Under the pieces are notes generated by a model. That model did not search any database and had not been told where the DNA came from. It saw only the letters and a program-made list of their open reading frames with translations. Shown one piece after another: positions 55,173-63,648 of a stretch of 64,000 nt of DNA (positions within the stretch are counted from its first letter, which is position 1; each line of letters opens with the position of its first letter). The stretch spans positions 62,001-126,000 of the forward strand of contig NZ_JABBNI010000013.1 of the NCBI RefSeq assembly GCF_012926525.1. Reading direction: 5' to 3'. The translations under genes were made by a program, and so were the position numbers. The stretch is from Clostridium muellerianum (lineage in GTDB: Bacteria > Bacillota > Clostridia > Clostridiales > Clostridiaceae).

Positions 55173-56174
55173 GTGAATAAGAAATTTAAAAAGCCAGTTT
55201 TTGGAGTTTTAGCTTTGGGAGCTATTGCAATTATCATAGGTATATCACTTATTTATAATTCAGCAAATAAGAAGGTTTATACGAAAGAATCATCTTTAAA
55301 GAATGAAGAATTACAAAAAGAGTTAAATGCAGAGGATAAAAATGAAGTGTTAAAGAGAATGCACTCTAGTTTTGAAGATAGTATAAAGGTTATTTTGTCA
55401 TCCCCACATAATTCATCTAATCCAGATGAGCATATTTCAGCTCATAGAATGGAGTATGATAGTATTTTAAGAGCTGGAAGGGATGCAGAAAATTATATGC
55501 TGTCACAATTTAAAGAAGGTACTGTTAAAGATGATTTGCGTGGTCAGATTATAATGAGGCTTTGTAAAGATTGGTTAGGTTCAAGAAATAATGTACAAGA
55601 TGAAAAATTATTACCTACAGAATGGTATTCCAAGCTGCAATTAGTAGACGAAATTACATTGTCTGATTTTTCCTATGCTGGTGCAGATCCTATTGAAAAA
55701 TTAGTATATAAAACTGAAATAGAGAAAAATCAAGCAATAAAAAGTGAGTTGAGTTTCCTTGTTGTAGCACCTCATATTCATGGGATTTATAAAGAGGGAA
55801 ATAAACTAAAAGTATTTGTTACCACTTTCTCTTCCACATATGAGTTTTATGGTAAAACTTTAAGTGAGCAATGTGGATCTATAGATCCAACTGCAATTAC
55901 TTATGTTAAAAATGAAGATGGCAGTTACAAATTGGATAAATATGAACAGGCAAAGGATGGTGATGAATGTGGTCCATCAATTAAAAAGTTTTGTACTATG
56001 CCTGTATCAGGAAAAAAAATAAGAGGACTTTCAGATAAAATTTTAAAGTATGATAGTGATAATAAAGATATAATTAAATTACAGCGAGATAACTTAATTA
56101 AACATCTAAAAGCAAATAGTCAAACAGGTATATCAATAAAAGAAGTCTCAGGCAAAATAGTTCCATTAACATAG
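55173..56174 (+). CDS. Detached BlaR1-type sensor domain, membrane-anchored
   Basis: 333 residues from GTG with GGGAGGAG upstream. It starts at a membrane helix (KKPVFGVLALGAIAIIIGIS) and continues as an extracellular domain. The whole protein aligns with the C-terminal half of the BlaR1-like gene at 57132-59006, with long shared runs (IEKLVYKTEIEKNQ, GNKLKVFVTTFSSTY, DIIKLQRDNLIKHLK, GKIVPLT) but without the M56 protease domain. It is probably a partial duplicate that gained its own start. Whether it still binds the inducer is unknown. Confidence 0.75.
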   Translation: MNKKFKKPVFGVLALGAIAIIIGISLIYNSANKKVYTKESSLKNEELQKELNAEDKNEVLKRMHSSFEDSIKVILSSPHNSSNPDEHISAHRMEYDSILRAGRDAENYMLSQFKEGTVKDDLRGQIIMRLCKDWLGSRNNVQDEKLLPTEWYSKLQLVDEITLSDFSYAGADPIEKLVYKTEIEKNQAIKSELSFLVVAPHIHGIYKEGNKLKVFVTTFSSTYEFYGKTLSEQCGSIDPTAITYVKNEDGSYKLDKYEQAKDGDECGPSIKKFCTMPVSGKKIRGLSDKILKYDSDNKDIIKLQRDNLIKHLKANSQTGISIKEVSGKIVPLT

Positions 56175-56227
56175 GAGTATAATTCTTGATTGTGGTCTGT
56201 CAAAGTATATATTGTCAGTAACAAAAA

Positions 56228-56282
56228 CTAATTTAAACGACTAAAGTTCTAAGATATACTGGGCTAAAGTCGTTTGAATTAG
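56228..56282. repeat. Hairpin repeat, copy 1
   Basis: CTAATTTAAACGACT pairs with AGTCGTTTGAATTAG. A related hairpin (61019-61083) lies after the intact phosphatase gene, with the shared inner CTAAAG..GGGCTA. Here it abuts the truncated phosphatase copy. Confidence 0.65.
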
Positions 56283-56330
56283 ACTTCTTTTTAAATCTAC
56301 TTTAAAGTGTCTTACAAGTCCTATTTTCAT
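56241..56330 (-). pseudogene. Truncated copy of the histidine phosphatase gene
   Basis: Bases 56288-56395 are nearly identical to 61585-61692: the start of the histidine phosphatase gene plus its upstream region. The frame begins MKIGLVRHFKVDLKRS, as in the intact gene, then runs into the hairpin repeat and stops after 29 residues. It keeps the GGGGAATTAAC start region. So most of the gene has been deleted, joining its first 16 codons to the 3' hairpin. Confidence 0.75.
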
Positions 56331-56538
56331 GTTAATTCCCCATTCTATATAAATATTTCAATTTATATAATTTGCAGAATTAAAAATACTATTCATAATT
56401 TACAAGTTTACAAACATTAGCTTTTTTCATATATTGATTATAGGAAAATACTTAAGATGTTACAAGTATAATAAGCAAGATATTATATAAAATTTTAATA
56501 AAGGGTGGAGCAAGCAGTTAAAAGAAACTTTGACATAG

Positions 56539-56661
56539 AAACTGAAGATCCCAGGCCGTGCTGCCACTGAAGATATGATGGAAATTAATCCTTATTCAAA
56601 AAAAATAAGAGTAGCTGTAAATGAAGATGTATTCCAATGTATTAGTTGGATTAAGCATTAA
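56539..56661 (+). pseudogene. Unidentified gene fragment
   Basis: An open frame of 40 codons (KLKIPGRAATEDMMEINPYS, then KKIRVAVNEDVFQCISWIKH) preceded by a stop, without a start codon and RBS that fit. Base composition is richer in GC at its 5' part (CCCAGGCCGTGCTGCC) than the surroundings. It may be the C-terminal remnant of a gene lost in this repeat-rich interval; the parent gene is not recognised. Confidence 0.35.
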
Positions 56662-56693
56662 AAATTAACTTCATTTACAGTTATTTTATTTAA

Positions 56694-56750
56694 TTGACAT
56701 AATTGGTCTATAATGATAGACTGTTAGTAATCTAGTCTATAGTTATAGAC
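56694..56750 (+). promoter_or_regulatory. Promoter with twin BlaI-type operators
   Basis: TTGACA (56694-56699), 17-base spacer, TAGACT (56717-56722). Two copies of GTCTAT-N4-ATAGAC occur at 56706-56721 and 56735-56750, centres 29 bp apart; the first covers the -10. It lies just upstream of the BlaI-like gene, so it is very likely its operator. Confidence 0.75.
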
Positions 56751-56765
56751 CAAAGGGGGATTGTT

Positions 56766-57128
56766 ATGAATAAACTTAATCTTTGCGAAAGTGAATATCG
56801 TTTTGCAAGTATTGTTTGGGAAAATGAGCCTTTAGGATCAGGAAAGCTTGTAGAGCTTTGCAGCGAAAAGCTTGGATGGAAAAAGTCTACAACATATACA
56901 GTTTTGAAAAAATTGTGCCAGAAAGGGATATTGAAGAACCAAGATTCAATTGTTACTTCTGTTGTAAAGAGGGAACAAATACAAAAATTTGAAAGTGAAC
57001 AATTCTTAGAAAAAAATTTCGGAGGGTCACTACCTAAGTTCATTACAAGCTTTATGAGTGATAAAAAATTATCCAAAAATGATGCAGATTACTTGAAAAA
57101 ACTTATAGATAATTATAAGGAGGAGTAA
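56766..57128 (+). CDS. BlaI/MecI/CopY family transcriptional repressor
   Basis: 120 residues. Winged helix LCESEYRFASIVWENEPLGS, then KKSTTYTVLKKLCQKGIL, and a C-terminal dimerisation helix region (KNDADYLKKLIDNYKEE). Such repressors are cleaved or inactivated after a BlaR1-type membrane protease is triggered. RBS AAAGGGGG. It is immediately upstream of the BlaR1-like gene and behind twin dyads that it probably binds. Target resistance gene, if any, is not in the window. Confidence 0.9.
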   Translation: MNKLNLCESEYRFASIVWENEPLGSGKLVELCSEKLGWKKSTTYTVLKKLCQKGILKNQDSIVTSVVKREQIQKFESEQFLEKNFGGSLPKFITSFMSDKKLSKNDADYLKKLIDNYKEE

Positions 57129-57131
57129 TAC

Positions 57132-59006
57132 ATGGATAATTATGTACAAAACTTGTTTTTAACAGTGCTTAATATGAACATAACTGCCAGCTTTGTTATT
57201 TTATTTGTTGTGATTGCAAGATGGTTTTTGAAAAAAGCTCCAAAGATATTTTCCTATAGTCTTTGGATAGTGGTAATGTTTCGACTAATGAGTCCTTTTT
57301 CCTTTTCTTCTGCAATTAGTTTTTTAAAACCTATTTTTGATACTCCTAAAAAAATACAATACATTCCTTTAAATGTAGGCAATATAGCACAACCTAAAGT
57401 ACAAACAGGTATAAGTGGGATTAGTGTAATAATTAATAAATCTGTTCCTTCAGCATAAGTTAGTACTGGAATAAACCAAATAGAGGTCATTTTATTAATA
57501 CTTTCAATAATATGGTTTTTAGGTATTCTTATTATGGTTAGTTATGGCATTATATCTTATATAATGTTAAAAAAGAAAGTTAGTTTTGCTATGTTAGTTC
57601 ATGATGATGTTTTTGAGTGTGAAAAAATTAAAACTCCATTTGTTCTTGGAATTATAAAGCCTAAAATTTATTTGCCAATAGGCTTACTAGAAGAGGAAAA
57701 GAAATATATTTTAAAACATGAACAGATTCATATAAAACGATTTGATTATATTATAAAACTTTTTGCTTTTTTGCTTTTATGCATTCATTGGTTTAATCCA
57801 CTTGCATGGATGAGCTTTATACTTATGAGTAATGATATGGAAATGTCTTGTGATGAAAAGGTAATTAAAGAATTTGGAAACAGCATAAAAAAAGATTACA
57901 GCAGATCTCTTCTGTCTATGTCAGTGGGTAGAAGGCTTGCAGTTGGAAGTCCGCTTGCTTTTGGAGAGAATAATACCAAAAATCGTATCAAAAATATATT
58001 GAAATATAAGCAGCCAGCTTTTGGGGTTTTAGCTTTAGGAGTGATTGTAATTAGTGTTATAGGTATAGCACTTATTTCTAATCCAATTAGTAAGAAGCTT
58101 AACTCTGAAGCAGTGTTTTTAAAAAATAAAAAATATGAGAGGACAGAAACTTTAAATTCCAAAGGTTTTCCATCTGAAGCTTTGAAGAAATCTTCCTTTT
58201 TAGTGGAGGGAAATTTAAAAATTATTTTGTCATCACCACATAGTTCATCTAATCCAGAGGATTATATTTCAGCTCATAAAACTGAGTATGAAAATATATT
58301 AAAAGCTGGAGATGATTCATTAGGTTATATGTTATTACAATTTCGAAATAGCAGTGCTAAAGATGATTTGCGTGGTCAAATTATAATGAGGATTTGTAAA
58401 GACCTATTAGGAAAAAGAAATAACGTACAGGATAAAAATTTACTGCCTACAGAGTGGTATTCTAAGCTTCAGATAGTAGAGAAAAATGTAATGCCTTATT
58501 TTTCTTATGATGGTACAGATCCTATTGAAAAATTAGTATATAAAACCGAAATAGAGAAAAATCAAAACATAAGAAATGATTTAACATTTCTCATTGTGGC
58601 ACCACATATTCATGGAACCTATGAAGAGGGAAATAAACTGAAAGTATTTGTTACCACTTTCTCTTCAACATACCAGTTTTATGGGAAAACCTTATATGAG
58701 CAATGTGGCAGTATAATTCCATCTGCAATTACTTATGTTAAAAATACAGATGGTAGTTATAAATTGGAGAAATATGAACAGGCAGAAGATGGAACTGTGC
58801 TTCTTCCATCAATTAAGACATTTTGTATTATGCCTGTATCAGGAAAAAGAATAGAAGGACTTTCAGATAAAATCGTAAAATATAACAGTGACAATGAAGA
58901 TATAATTAAATTACAGCGAGATAACTTAATTAAACATCTGAAAGTAAATGGTCAAACAGGTATATCAATAAAAGAAGTTACAGGTAAAATAGTTCCATTG
59001 ACATAG
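57132..59006 (+). pseudogene. BlaR1-like M56 peptidase/sensor gene split by an in-frame TAA
   Basis: Read as one frame it has 625 codons. A TAA at 57456-57458 (codon 109) interrupts it; the frame resumes without a shift, giving VSTGINQIEVILLILSIIWF. Downstream come M56 features: KTPFVLGIIKPKIYLP, the zinc motif KHEQIHIKR (HExxH) and the third ligand in EMSCDEKVI, then a membrane helix (AFGVLALGVIVISVIGIALI) and an extracellular sensor. A restart at ATG 57534 lacks a good RBS and loses the first helices. It may be a nonsense mutant, a read-through gene or a sequence error. Confidence 0.8.
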
Positions 59007-59157
59007 GGATATAGTTTTTTAGAAATTTTTATAAAATATAATAAGATTGCAGTGTTATTGTAAAAAGCGCATGTAAGAGTTAAGAATTATCAAATTTACT
59101 TGCAGAAGTACAGCTAAAAATATAAAATTAAGTAATGTATAGAAGGGGTGTGAAAAT

Positions 59158-60414
59158 TTGTCACATATTTCAAATAGAGAAGCTTATAAAAAATTAGAAG
59201 AGAGAATTAATAGATTTCCACAAGGTGCACCTCCATCAAAAACATTATATAAGATTTTAAGCATGCTTTTTACTGAAAAAGAGGCAGAACTTGTTGCAAT
59301 GCTACCTATTAAACCTTTTACAGTTAAAACTGCAAGTAGCATTTGGAAAATGAATGAAGTTCAAACTGAAAATATTCTTCAAAAGCTTGCTTCAAAGGCT
59401 ATACTTTTGGATGTTGATTATGATGGGAAAAAGGAGTATTGCCTTCCACCTCCTATGATTGGATTTTTTGAATTTTCTCTTATGAGAACTAGGGATGATA
59501 TTGATCAAAAAACTTTATCAGAACTTTATTTCCAATATTTAAATGTAGAAGAAGACTTTATTAAAGATTTATTTCTAGGAACTGAAACAAGGTTTGGAAA
59601 GGTTTTTGTACAGGAGGGGGTTCTTTCAAATCAAAACCAATTGGAAATAATGGATTATGATAGAGCTAGTAATGTAATTAAAAATGCCAAATTTATAACT
59701 GTAAGCATGTGTTTTTGCAGACATAAGATGCAGCATTTAGGAAAAGCCTGTAATGCTCCAATGGATACCTGTTTAACTTTTGGAGACAGCGCTTATACTT
59801 TAAATAAGCATGGATATGGTAGAGCTATAGAAGCTGCTGAGGGCTTGGAAATATTAAATATGGCTTATGATTATAATTTAGTGCAGTGTGGTGAAAATGT
59901 TAGATCAGGATCAGTATTTCTTTGCAACTGCTGTGGCTGTTGCTGCGAAGGAATGCAAGCAATTAAGAAGTTTGGATATTTAAATCCTATCCAGACTACT
60001 GCATTTCTCCCACAGGTTAAGGAAGATAGTTGTTTAGGCTGTGGTAAATGTTCAAAGGCGTGTCCAATAGATGCCATAAAAGTAGATCCTTTATCTAAAA
60101 AGGCCAAAGTTGATGAAAATATATGTCTTGGTTGTGGTATATGTGTTAGAAACTGTCCTAAAAAAAGTATATATCTTAAGTGTAGGGAAAAAGAGATAAT
60201 AACTCCAGCAAATACAACTCACAGAATAGTGCTGCAGGCTATTGAAAAAGGTAAGCTTCAAGAGCTTATTTTTGATAATAAGGCATTATTTAGTCATAGA
60301 GCTATGGCAGCAGTTTTGTCAGCTATTTTAAAACTTCCACCTATTAAGAGGGCTATGGCAAGTAAACAGATGAAATCAATATATTTGGATAAATTATTAA
60401 GTAAAAGATATTAA
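59158..60414 (+). CDS. 4Fe-4S ferredoxin-domain protein with Cys-rich region
   Basis: 418 residues from TTG with AAGGGGTG upstream. Residues 1-110 include a winged-helix-like region (VKTASSIWKMNEVQTENIL). Residues 170-265 hold clustered Cys: MCFCRHK, GKACNAPMDTC, LCNCCGCCCEGM. Residues about 280-340 are two 4Fe-4S motifs (CLGCGKCSKACPIDAI, CLGCGICVRNCPKKSI). It resembles clostridial 4Fe-4S proteins thought to pass electrons to a partner enzyme; the partner is unknown. No signal peptide. Confidence 0.85.
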   Translation: MSHISNREAYKKLEERINRFPQGAPPSKTLYKILSMLFTEKEAELVAMLPIKPFTVKTASSIWKMNEVQTENILQKLASKAILLDVDYDGKKEYCLPPPMIGFFEFSLMRTRDDIDQKTLSELYFQYLNVEEDFIKDLFLGTETRFGKVFVQEGVLSNQNQLEIMDYDRASNVIKNAKFITVSMCFCRHKMQHLGKACNAPMDTCLTFGDSAYTLNKHGYGRAIEAAEGLEILNMAYDYNLVQCGENVRSGSVFLCNCCGCCCEGMQAIKKFGYLNPIQTTAFLPQVKEDSCLGCGKCSKACPIDAIKVDPLSKKAKVDENICLGCGICVRNCPKKSIYLKCREKEIITPANTTHRIVLQAIEKGKLQELIFDNKALFSHRAMAAVLSAILKLPPIKRAMASKQMKSIYLDKLLSKRY

Positions 60415-60508
60415 AAAAATGCTTCACATTATGCTTAAAAGATGATGATGAAATTACTGTGTATGAAGACAAGAATGAAGTGCTATCTTAAAAAATCAAT
60501 ATTTAGAT

Positions 60509-60973
60509 ATGATTGAGGAGTGGAAAAATAGTGGAGAAAAACTTATTCCTTGGAGTTTAAACCTTGACACAACGGATATACATTCAATGGTTGAAAAGTT
60601 ACATGGATATAGCAAAGGGATAGGACTAAGTGATAATTTTGTAGAGAGTTCAACTTATTGGTTGATAGATAAAGGTAATAAAGTTTTAGGGGCAATTGAT
60701 ATTAGGCATAGACTTAATGAGAATTTATCCTATAGGGGTGGACATATTGGATATGGTATAAGACCTAGTGAGAGGAGAAAAGGTTATGCTTCTAAAATGT
60801 TATTTTTAGCATTATATATTTGTAAAAATGTGAATATATCGAGAGTGCTAATAACTTGTTCTAAAGATAATGTAGGATCGGCTAAAACAATTATTAAAAA
60901 TGGGGGAGTTTTAGATTCAGAAGAAATGGATAGCGGAGAAGTTTTCCAAAGGTATTGGATAGAATTAAAATAA
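60509..60973 (+). CDS. GNAT acetyltransferase, probably lacking its N-terminus
   Basis: 154 residues. GNAT core: GHIGYGIRPSERRKGYASKM (acetyl-CoA loop) and VLITCSKDNVGSAKTIIKNG. The ATG has no RBS, and the frame is open upstream for a few codons with family-like sequence (LKNQYLDMIEEW) back to a TGA at about 60474. Related proteins begin some 15-25 residues earlier, so the gene has likely lost its start and may be inactive. Bases 60417-60491 hold another C-terminal fragment in a different frame (KDDDEITVYEDKNEVLS). Confidence 0.7.
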   Translation: MIEEWKNSGEKLIPWSLNLDTTDIHSMVEKLHGYSKGIGLSDNFVESSTYWLIDKGNKVLGAIDIRHRLNENLSYRGGHIGYGIRPSERRKGYASKMLFLALYICKNVNISRVLITCSKDNVGSAKTIIKNGGVLDSEEMDSGEVFQRYWIELK

Positions 60974-61018
60974 TATGGTATTATCTAACCTGGATTAAAA
61001 TATACAGTTGAAATAATG

Positions 61019-61083
61019 AAAACTCATTTAAGCGGCTAAAGCCCTAAATTACAGTGGGCTACGGCCGTTTAAATTATAGTTTT
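61019..61083. repeat. Hairpin repeat, copy 2
   Basis: AAAACTCATTTAAGCGGC pairs with GCCGTTTAAATTATAGTTTT, inner CTAAAGCCC / GGGCTA. Homologous to 56228-56282. It may end transcription of the phosphatase gene. Confidence 0.65.
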
Positions 61084-61087
61084 TAAA

Positions 61088-61630
61088 TTAACTAAGGGAG
61101 TCATTTTCCATGACATATAGCTTTCCATTTCTAGCCTTTATAAATCTGTGTCCTTTAAAGCCTTTTCTTTTAAGTATTTTTCTTATTTCGTATAGTGCAC
61201 CAGCATGACTTACAATAAGAATATTTTTGTCTTTCTGTTGTAATATTTCATCAATAATTTCATTAAGTCTTTTTAAAGTTTTTGTTCTACCTTCAGGTTG
61301 AGACATATGATTTTTAAGCCAAGCAATTCTATTTATTAAAGTCCAAAAATAATAAGGAAGTGGAAGTTTAGTGTTTATTCTTGCTGAAAAGGATATTTCT
61401 ACTAATCTGTCAGTTATTATTATGTCACCATGATATATAGTTTTTGCTGTGGTAATAGCCCTTTGCATACTGCTGCAGTAACACTTATCCCAATTTTTAT
61501 CTATAACTAATTCATTAGGTATAACTCTTGTTTCTTCGTATTTACTCATGTATTCATTATATTTTTCTGATGTCATAAAAGAGCTTCTTTTTAAATCCAC
61601 TTTAAAATGTCTAACAAGTCCTATTTTCAT
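61088..61630 (-). CDS. Histidine phosphatase superfamily protein
   Basis: 180 residues from the ATG at 61630 after GGGGAATTAAT; an upstream ATG (61678) has no RBS. The phosphohistidine motif is GLVRHFKVD (RH-F in place of RHG), with supporting SSMQRAITTAKTI (Arg) and ILIVSHAGALYEI (His). Such enzymes dephosphorylate sugars, nucleotides or proteins through a phospho-His. A deleted copy of its 5' end lies at 56241-56330. Substrate unknown. Confidence 0.85.
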   Translation of the reverse strand: MKIGLVRHFKVDLKRSSFMTSEKYNEYMSKYEETRVIPNELVIDKNWDKCYCSSMQRAITTAKTIYHGDIIITDRLVEISFSARINTKLPLPYYFWTLINRIAWLKNHMSQPEGRTKTLKRLNEIIDEILQQKDKNILIVSHAGALYEIRKILKRKGFKGHRFIKARNGKLYVMENDSLS

Positions 61631-61770
61631 ATTAATTCCCCATTCTATATGATATTTCAATTTATATAATTTGCACAATTAAAAATACTTATTCATACTT
61701 ATAGCGAATTTAAATAGAATTTTAACTTTTTCTTAATAAAAAGCAAATTGCCACGCAACTAGATATTAAA

Positions 61771-61890
61771 GTGCAGTGGTAGTTTGGATTTTAACTTTTA
61801 CTACGTGACGTATATCAGCCGTAATACAGCTTAACGTTTCTTCGGTTACTTGCTTCTCATTATTTTTAGATTGTGAAAGTTGAACAGAAT
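61771..61890. repeat. Deletion derivative of the 54.7-55.1 kb repeat
   Basis: GGATTTTAACTTTTACTACGT (61785 region) matches the left arm at 54739-54759, directly followed by the tail TCAGCCG..TACAGCTTAACGTTTCTTC that in the first copy lies at 55036. So the right arm and centre are missing. It ends near TGTGAAAGTTGAAC. Confidence 0.6.
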
Positions 61891-61937
61891 ATTTAAAGTA
61901 TAATAAAAGCATAGGGTTCTAAGTAAAGAATAGAATC

Positions 61938-62375
61938 CTATGCTTTTTCGTCTAAATTATTTAATAAGGTTTTAAGTTTTTCTCTTAAATCTAAGGCTTC
62001 TTCCATTGAAATACCTGTAGTGCAAAATACTTTGGAAGGAACTTCTAAAGCATCATCCTTCATATTTAAACCTTTTTCAGTTAGTTTTATATAAACATTT
62101 CTTTCATCTTCTTTATCTCTTATTCTTTCTAGTAATCCCATGTTTTCCAGCTTTTTTAACAGAGGAGTAAGAGTACCAGAATCAAGATGTAGCTTTTTAC
62201 CAAGCTCTTTTACAGTTATATTATCCTGTTCCCAAAGTACTAGAAAAGTAATATATTGAGTATAAGTTATACCAAACTTATCTAAAATAGGTTTATAAAT
62301 TCTAGTTACTTCTTTAGCACAAGCATATAATGCAAAACACAGTTGGTTATCTAATTTTAGTGGTTCATAATTCAT
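61938..62375 (-). CDS. MarR/OhrR family peroxide-sensing regulator
   Basis: 145 residues. The segment LDNQLCFALYACAKEVTRIY matches the OhrR N-terminus, where the Cys is the peroxide sensor; the Tyr pair is in FGITYTQYITFLVLW. The winged helix is ITVKELGKKLHLDSGTLTPL with RDKEDERNVYIKLTEKG. OhrR proteins repress organic peroxide defence genes until Cys is oxidised. Neighbours glutaredoxin-like protein, flavin disulfide reductase and glutathione peroxidase support that role. A dyad lies upstream. Confidence 0.88.
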   Translation of the reverse strand: MNYEPLKLDNQLCFALYACAKEVTRIYKPILDKFGITYTQYITFLVLWEQDNITVKELGKKLHLDSGTLTPLLKKLENMGLLERIRDKEDERNVYIKLTEKGLNMKDDALEVPSKVFCTTGISMEEALDLREKLKTLLNNLDEKA

Positions 62376-62398
62376 ATGTTATCACAACCTTGTAAATT

Positions 62399-62442
62399 AA
62401 TAATGATGTAAAATATTTTCTATAACATTTTACATCATTATT
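62399..62442. promoter_or_regulatory. 16-bp perfect dyad upstream of the OhrR-like gene
   Basis: AATAATGATGTAAAAT (62399-62414) and its exact reverse complement (62427-62442) flank a 12-base spacer, 24 bases upstream of the ohrR-like ATG and 8 bases past the glutaredoxin stop. No clear T-run follows, so an operator is as likely as a terminator. Confidence 0.55.
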
Positions 62443-62449
62443 AAGAAGT

Positions 62450-62677
62450 TTACAAATTTAAGTATTCATCTATTTTATCTTTATCAAATCCCACAATTAT
62501 ATTGCCGTTTATATTTATTGTTGGTACATTTTGTTGCTTTGATATTTCAATCAATTCGTTTCTTCCATCTATATCTTTTTCAACATTTATATCTATATAA
62601 TCTATTCCTTTGGTGTTAAGATAGGCTTTTGCTTTTTTACACCAAGGACAATCGGATATTGAATATACTTTTACCAT
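62450..62677 (-). CDS. Glutaredoxin-like (NrdH-type) redox protein
   Basis: 75 residues with active-site CPWC in SDCPWCKKAKAYL, cis-Pro in NVPTININGN and the GFDK segment, matching NrdH/glutaredoxin-like thiol proteins of clostridia. Usually reduced by a thioredoxin-reductase-like flavoprotein, which is encoded directly upstream here with 21 bases between. RBS GAGGTGA. It may provide electrons to the peroxidase encoded at the right edge. Confidence 0.9.
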   Translation of the reverse strand: MVKVYSISDCPWCKKAKAYLNTKGIDYIDINVEKDIDGRNELIEISKQQNVPTININGNIIVGFDKDKIDEYLNL

Positions 62678-62698
62678 AAAATCACCTCATTTTTAAAA

Positions 62699-63625
62699 TT
62701 AATACTCGTTTTTTATATATTTTTCTGCCATTAATGCGGCTGTTGTGCCATCACTTACAGCGGTTGTTAATTGTCTAAAAGGCTTAGTTCGCACATCACC
62801 AGCTGCAAAAACACCTTTTATATTAGTCTCGCAAGTTTCACCTGCTTCAATGTTGCCAGAGACATTCAAATTTAAATAATCTTTATACAAATCAGTTCTA
62901 GGAGCTACGCCTATATATACAAAGATACCATCTAAGTCTAATTTGTAAGTTTCTTTTTCATTTTCAATAAGAACAGCTTCTAATTTATTATCTCCAATTG
63001 CATGTTGTATTTTAGAATTCCATAGAATGTCTACTTTTTTATTATCAAATAGTTCATGTTGATTTTTTTTATCTGCACGTAAGTAATCTCGTTTATGGAT
63101 TAATGTTATTTTTTTTGCATATTTAGATAAAAAGTTAGCGGCTTGAACTGCTGAATTTCCACCACCTACAACTGCAATATGTTTGCCTTCATATAAGTGT
63201 CCATCGCATAGTTCACAGTAATGAATTCCTTTTCCATGGAATTTTTCTTCTTCAGGTATTGGTAATTCTCTTTTTTTAGCTCCTGCTGCTATTATCACTG
63301 TTTTAGGCTTATATATATAGCTTTTAGTTTCAATAACTTTTTCACTATTCGTAAGTTTTACAGACACTATTTTATCAAATTCATCTATTTCCACACCATA
63401 GTTTATAGCTTGATTTTGAATTTTATCAATTAATTCTGATCCACTTATGGAAATAAACCCAGGATAATTTTCAACTGTATATGCATCTTTTATTTGCCCA
63501 CCAACTAATTCATCTTCAAGAATTAAAGTTTTAAGTTTAAGTCTTGCTGCATAAATAGCTGCTGTTAGTCCTGCTGGACCTGAACCTATTATTAAAAGAT
63601 CTAATTTTCTTTCTTCTTTAATCAT
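62699..63625 (-). CDS. Thioredoxin reductase family flavoprotein
   Basis: 308 residues. FAD-binding IIGSGPAGLTAAIYAARL, redox pair CELC in GIHYCELCDGHLY, NAD(P)-binding VVGGGNSAVQAANFLSKYA and HKRDYLRADKK, and terminal AAGDVRTKPFRQLTTAVSDG. CELC differs from the common CATC/CAVC, which hints at a partner other than standard thioredoxin, most simply the adjacent CPWC protein. RBS AAAGGTGA. Located between the peroxidase and glutaredoxin-like genes. Confidence 0.92.
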   Translation of the reverse strand: MIKEERKLDLLIIGSGPAGLTAAIYAARLKLKTLILEDELVGGQIKDAYTVENYPGFISISGSELIDKIQNQAINYGVEIDEFDKIVSVKLTNSEKVIETKSYIYKPKTVIIAAGAKKRELPIPEEEKFHGKGIHYCELCDGHLYEGKHIAVVGGGNSAVQAANFLSKYAKKITLIHKRDYLRADKKNQHELFDNKKVDILWNSKIQHAIGDNKLEAVLIENEKETYKLDLDGIFVYIGVAPRTDLYKDYLNLNVSGNIEAGETCETNIKGVFAAGDVRTKPFRQLTTAVSDGTTAALMAEKYIKNEY

Positions 63626-63648
63626 TTTATCACCTTTTTTTAAATTTT

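Noticed and set aside
57534-59006. Independent gene starting at ATG 57534
   Set aside because: It is in frame with 57132-57458, has no good RBS and begins inside a membrane helix; it is better described as the downstream part of an interrupted BlaR1-like gene.
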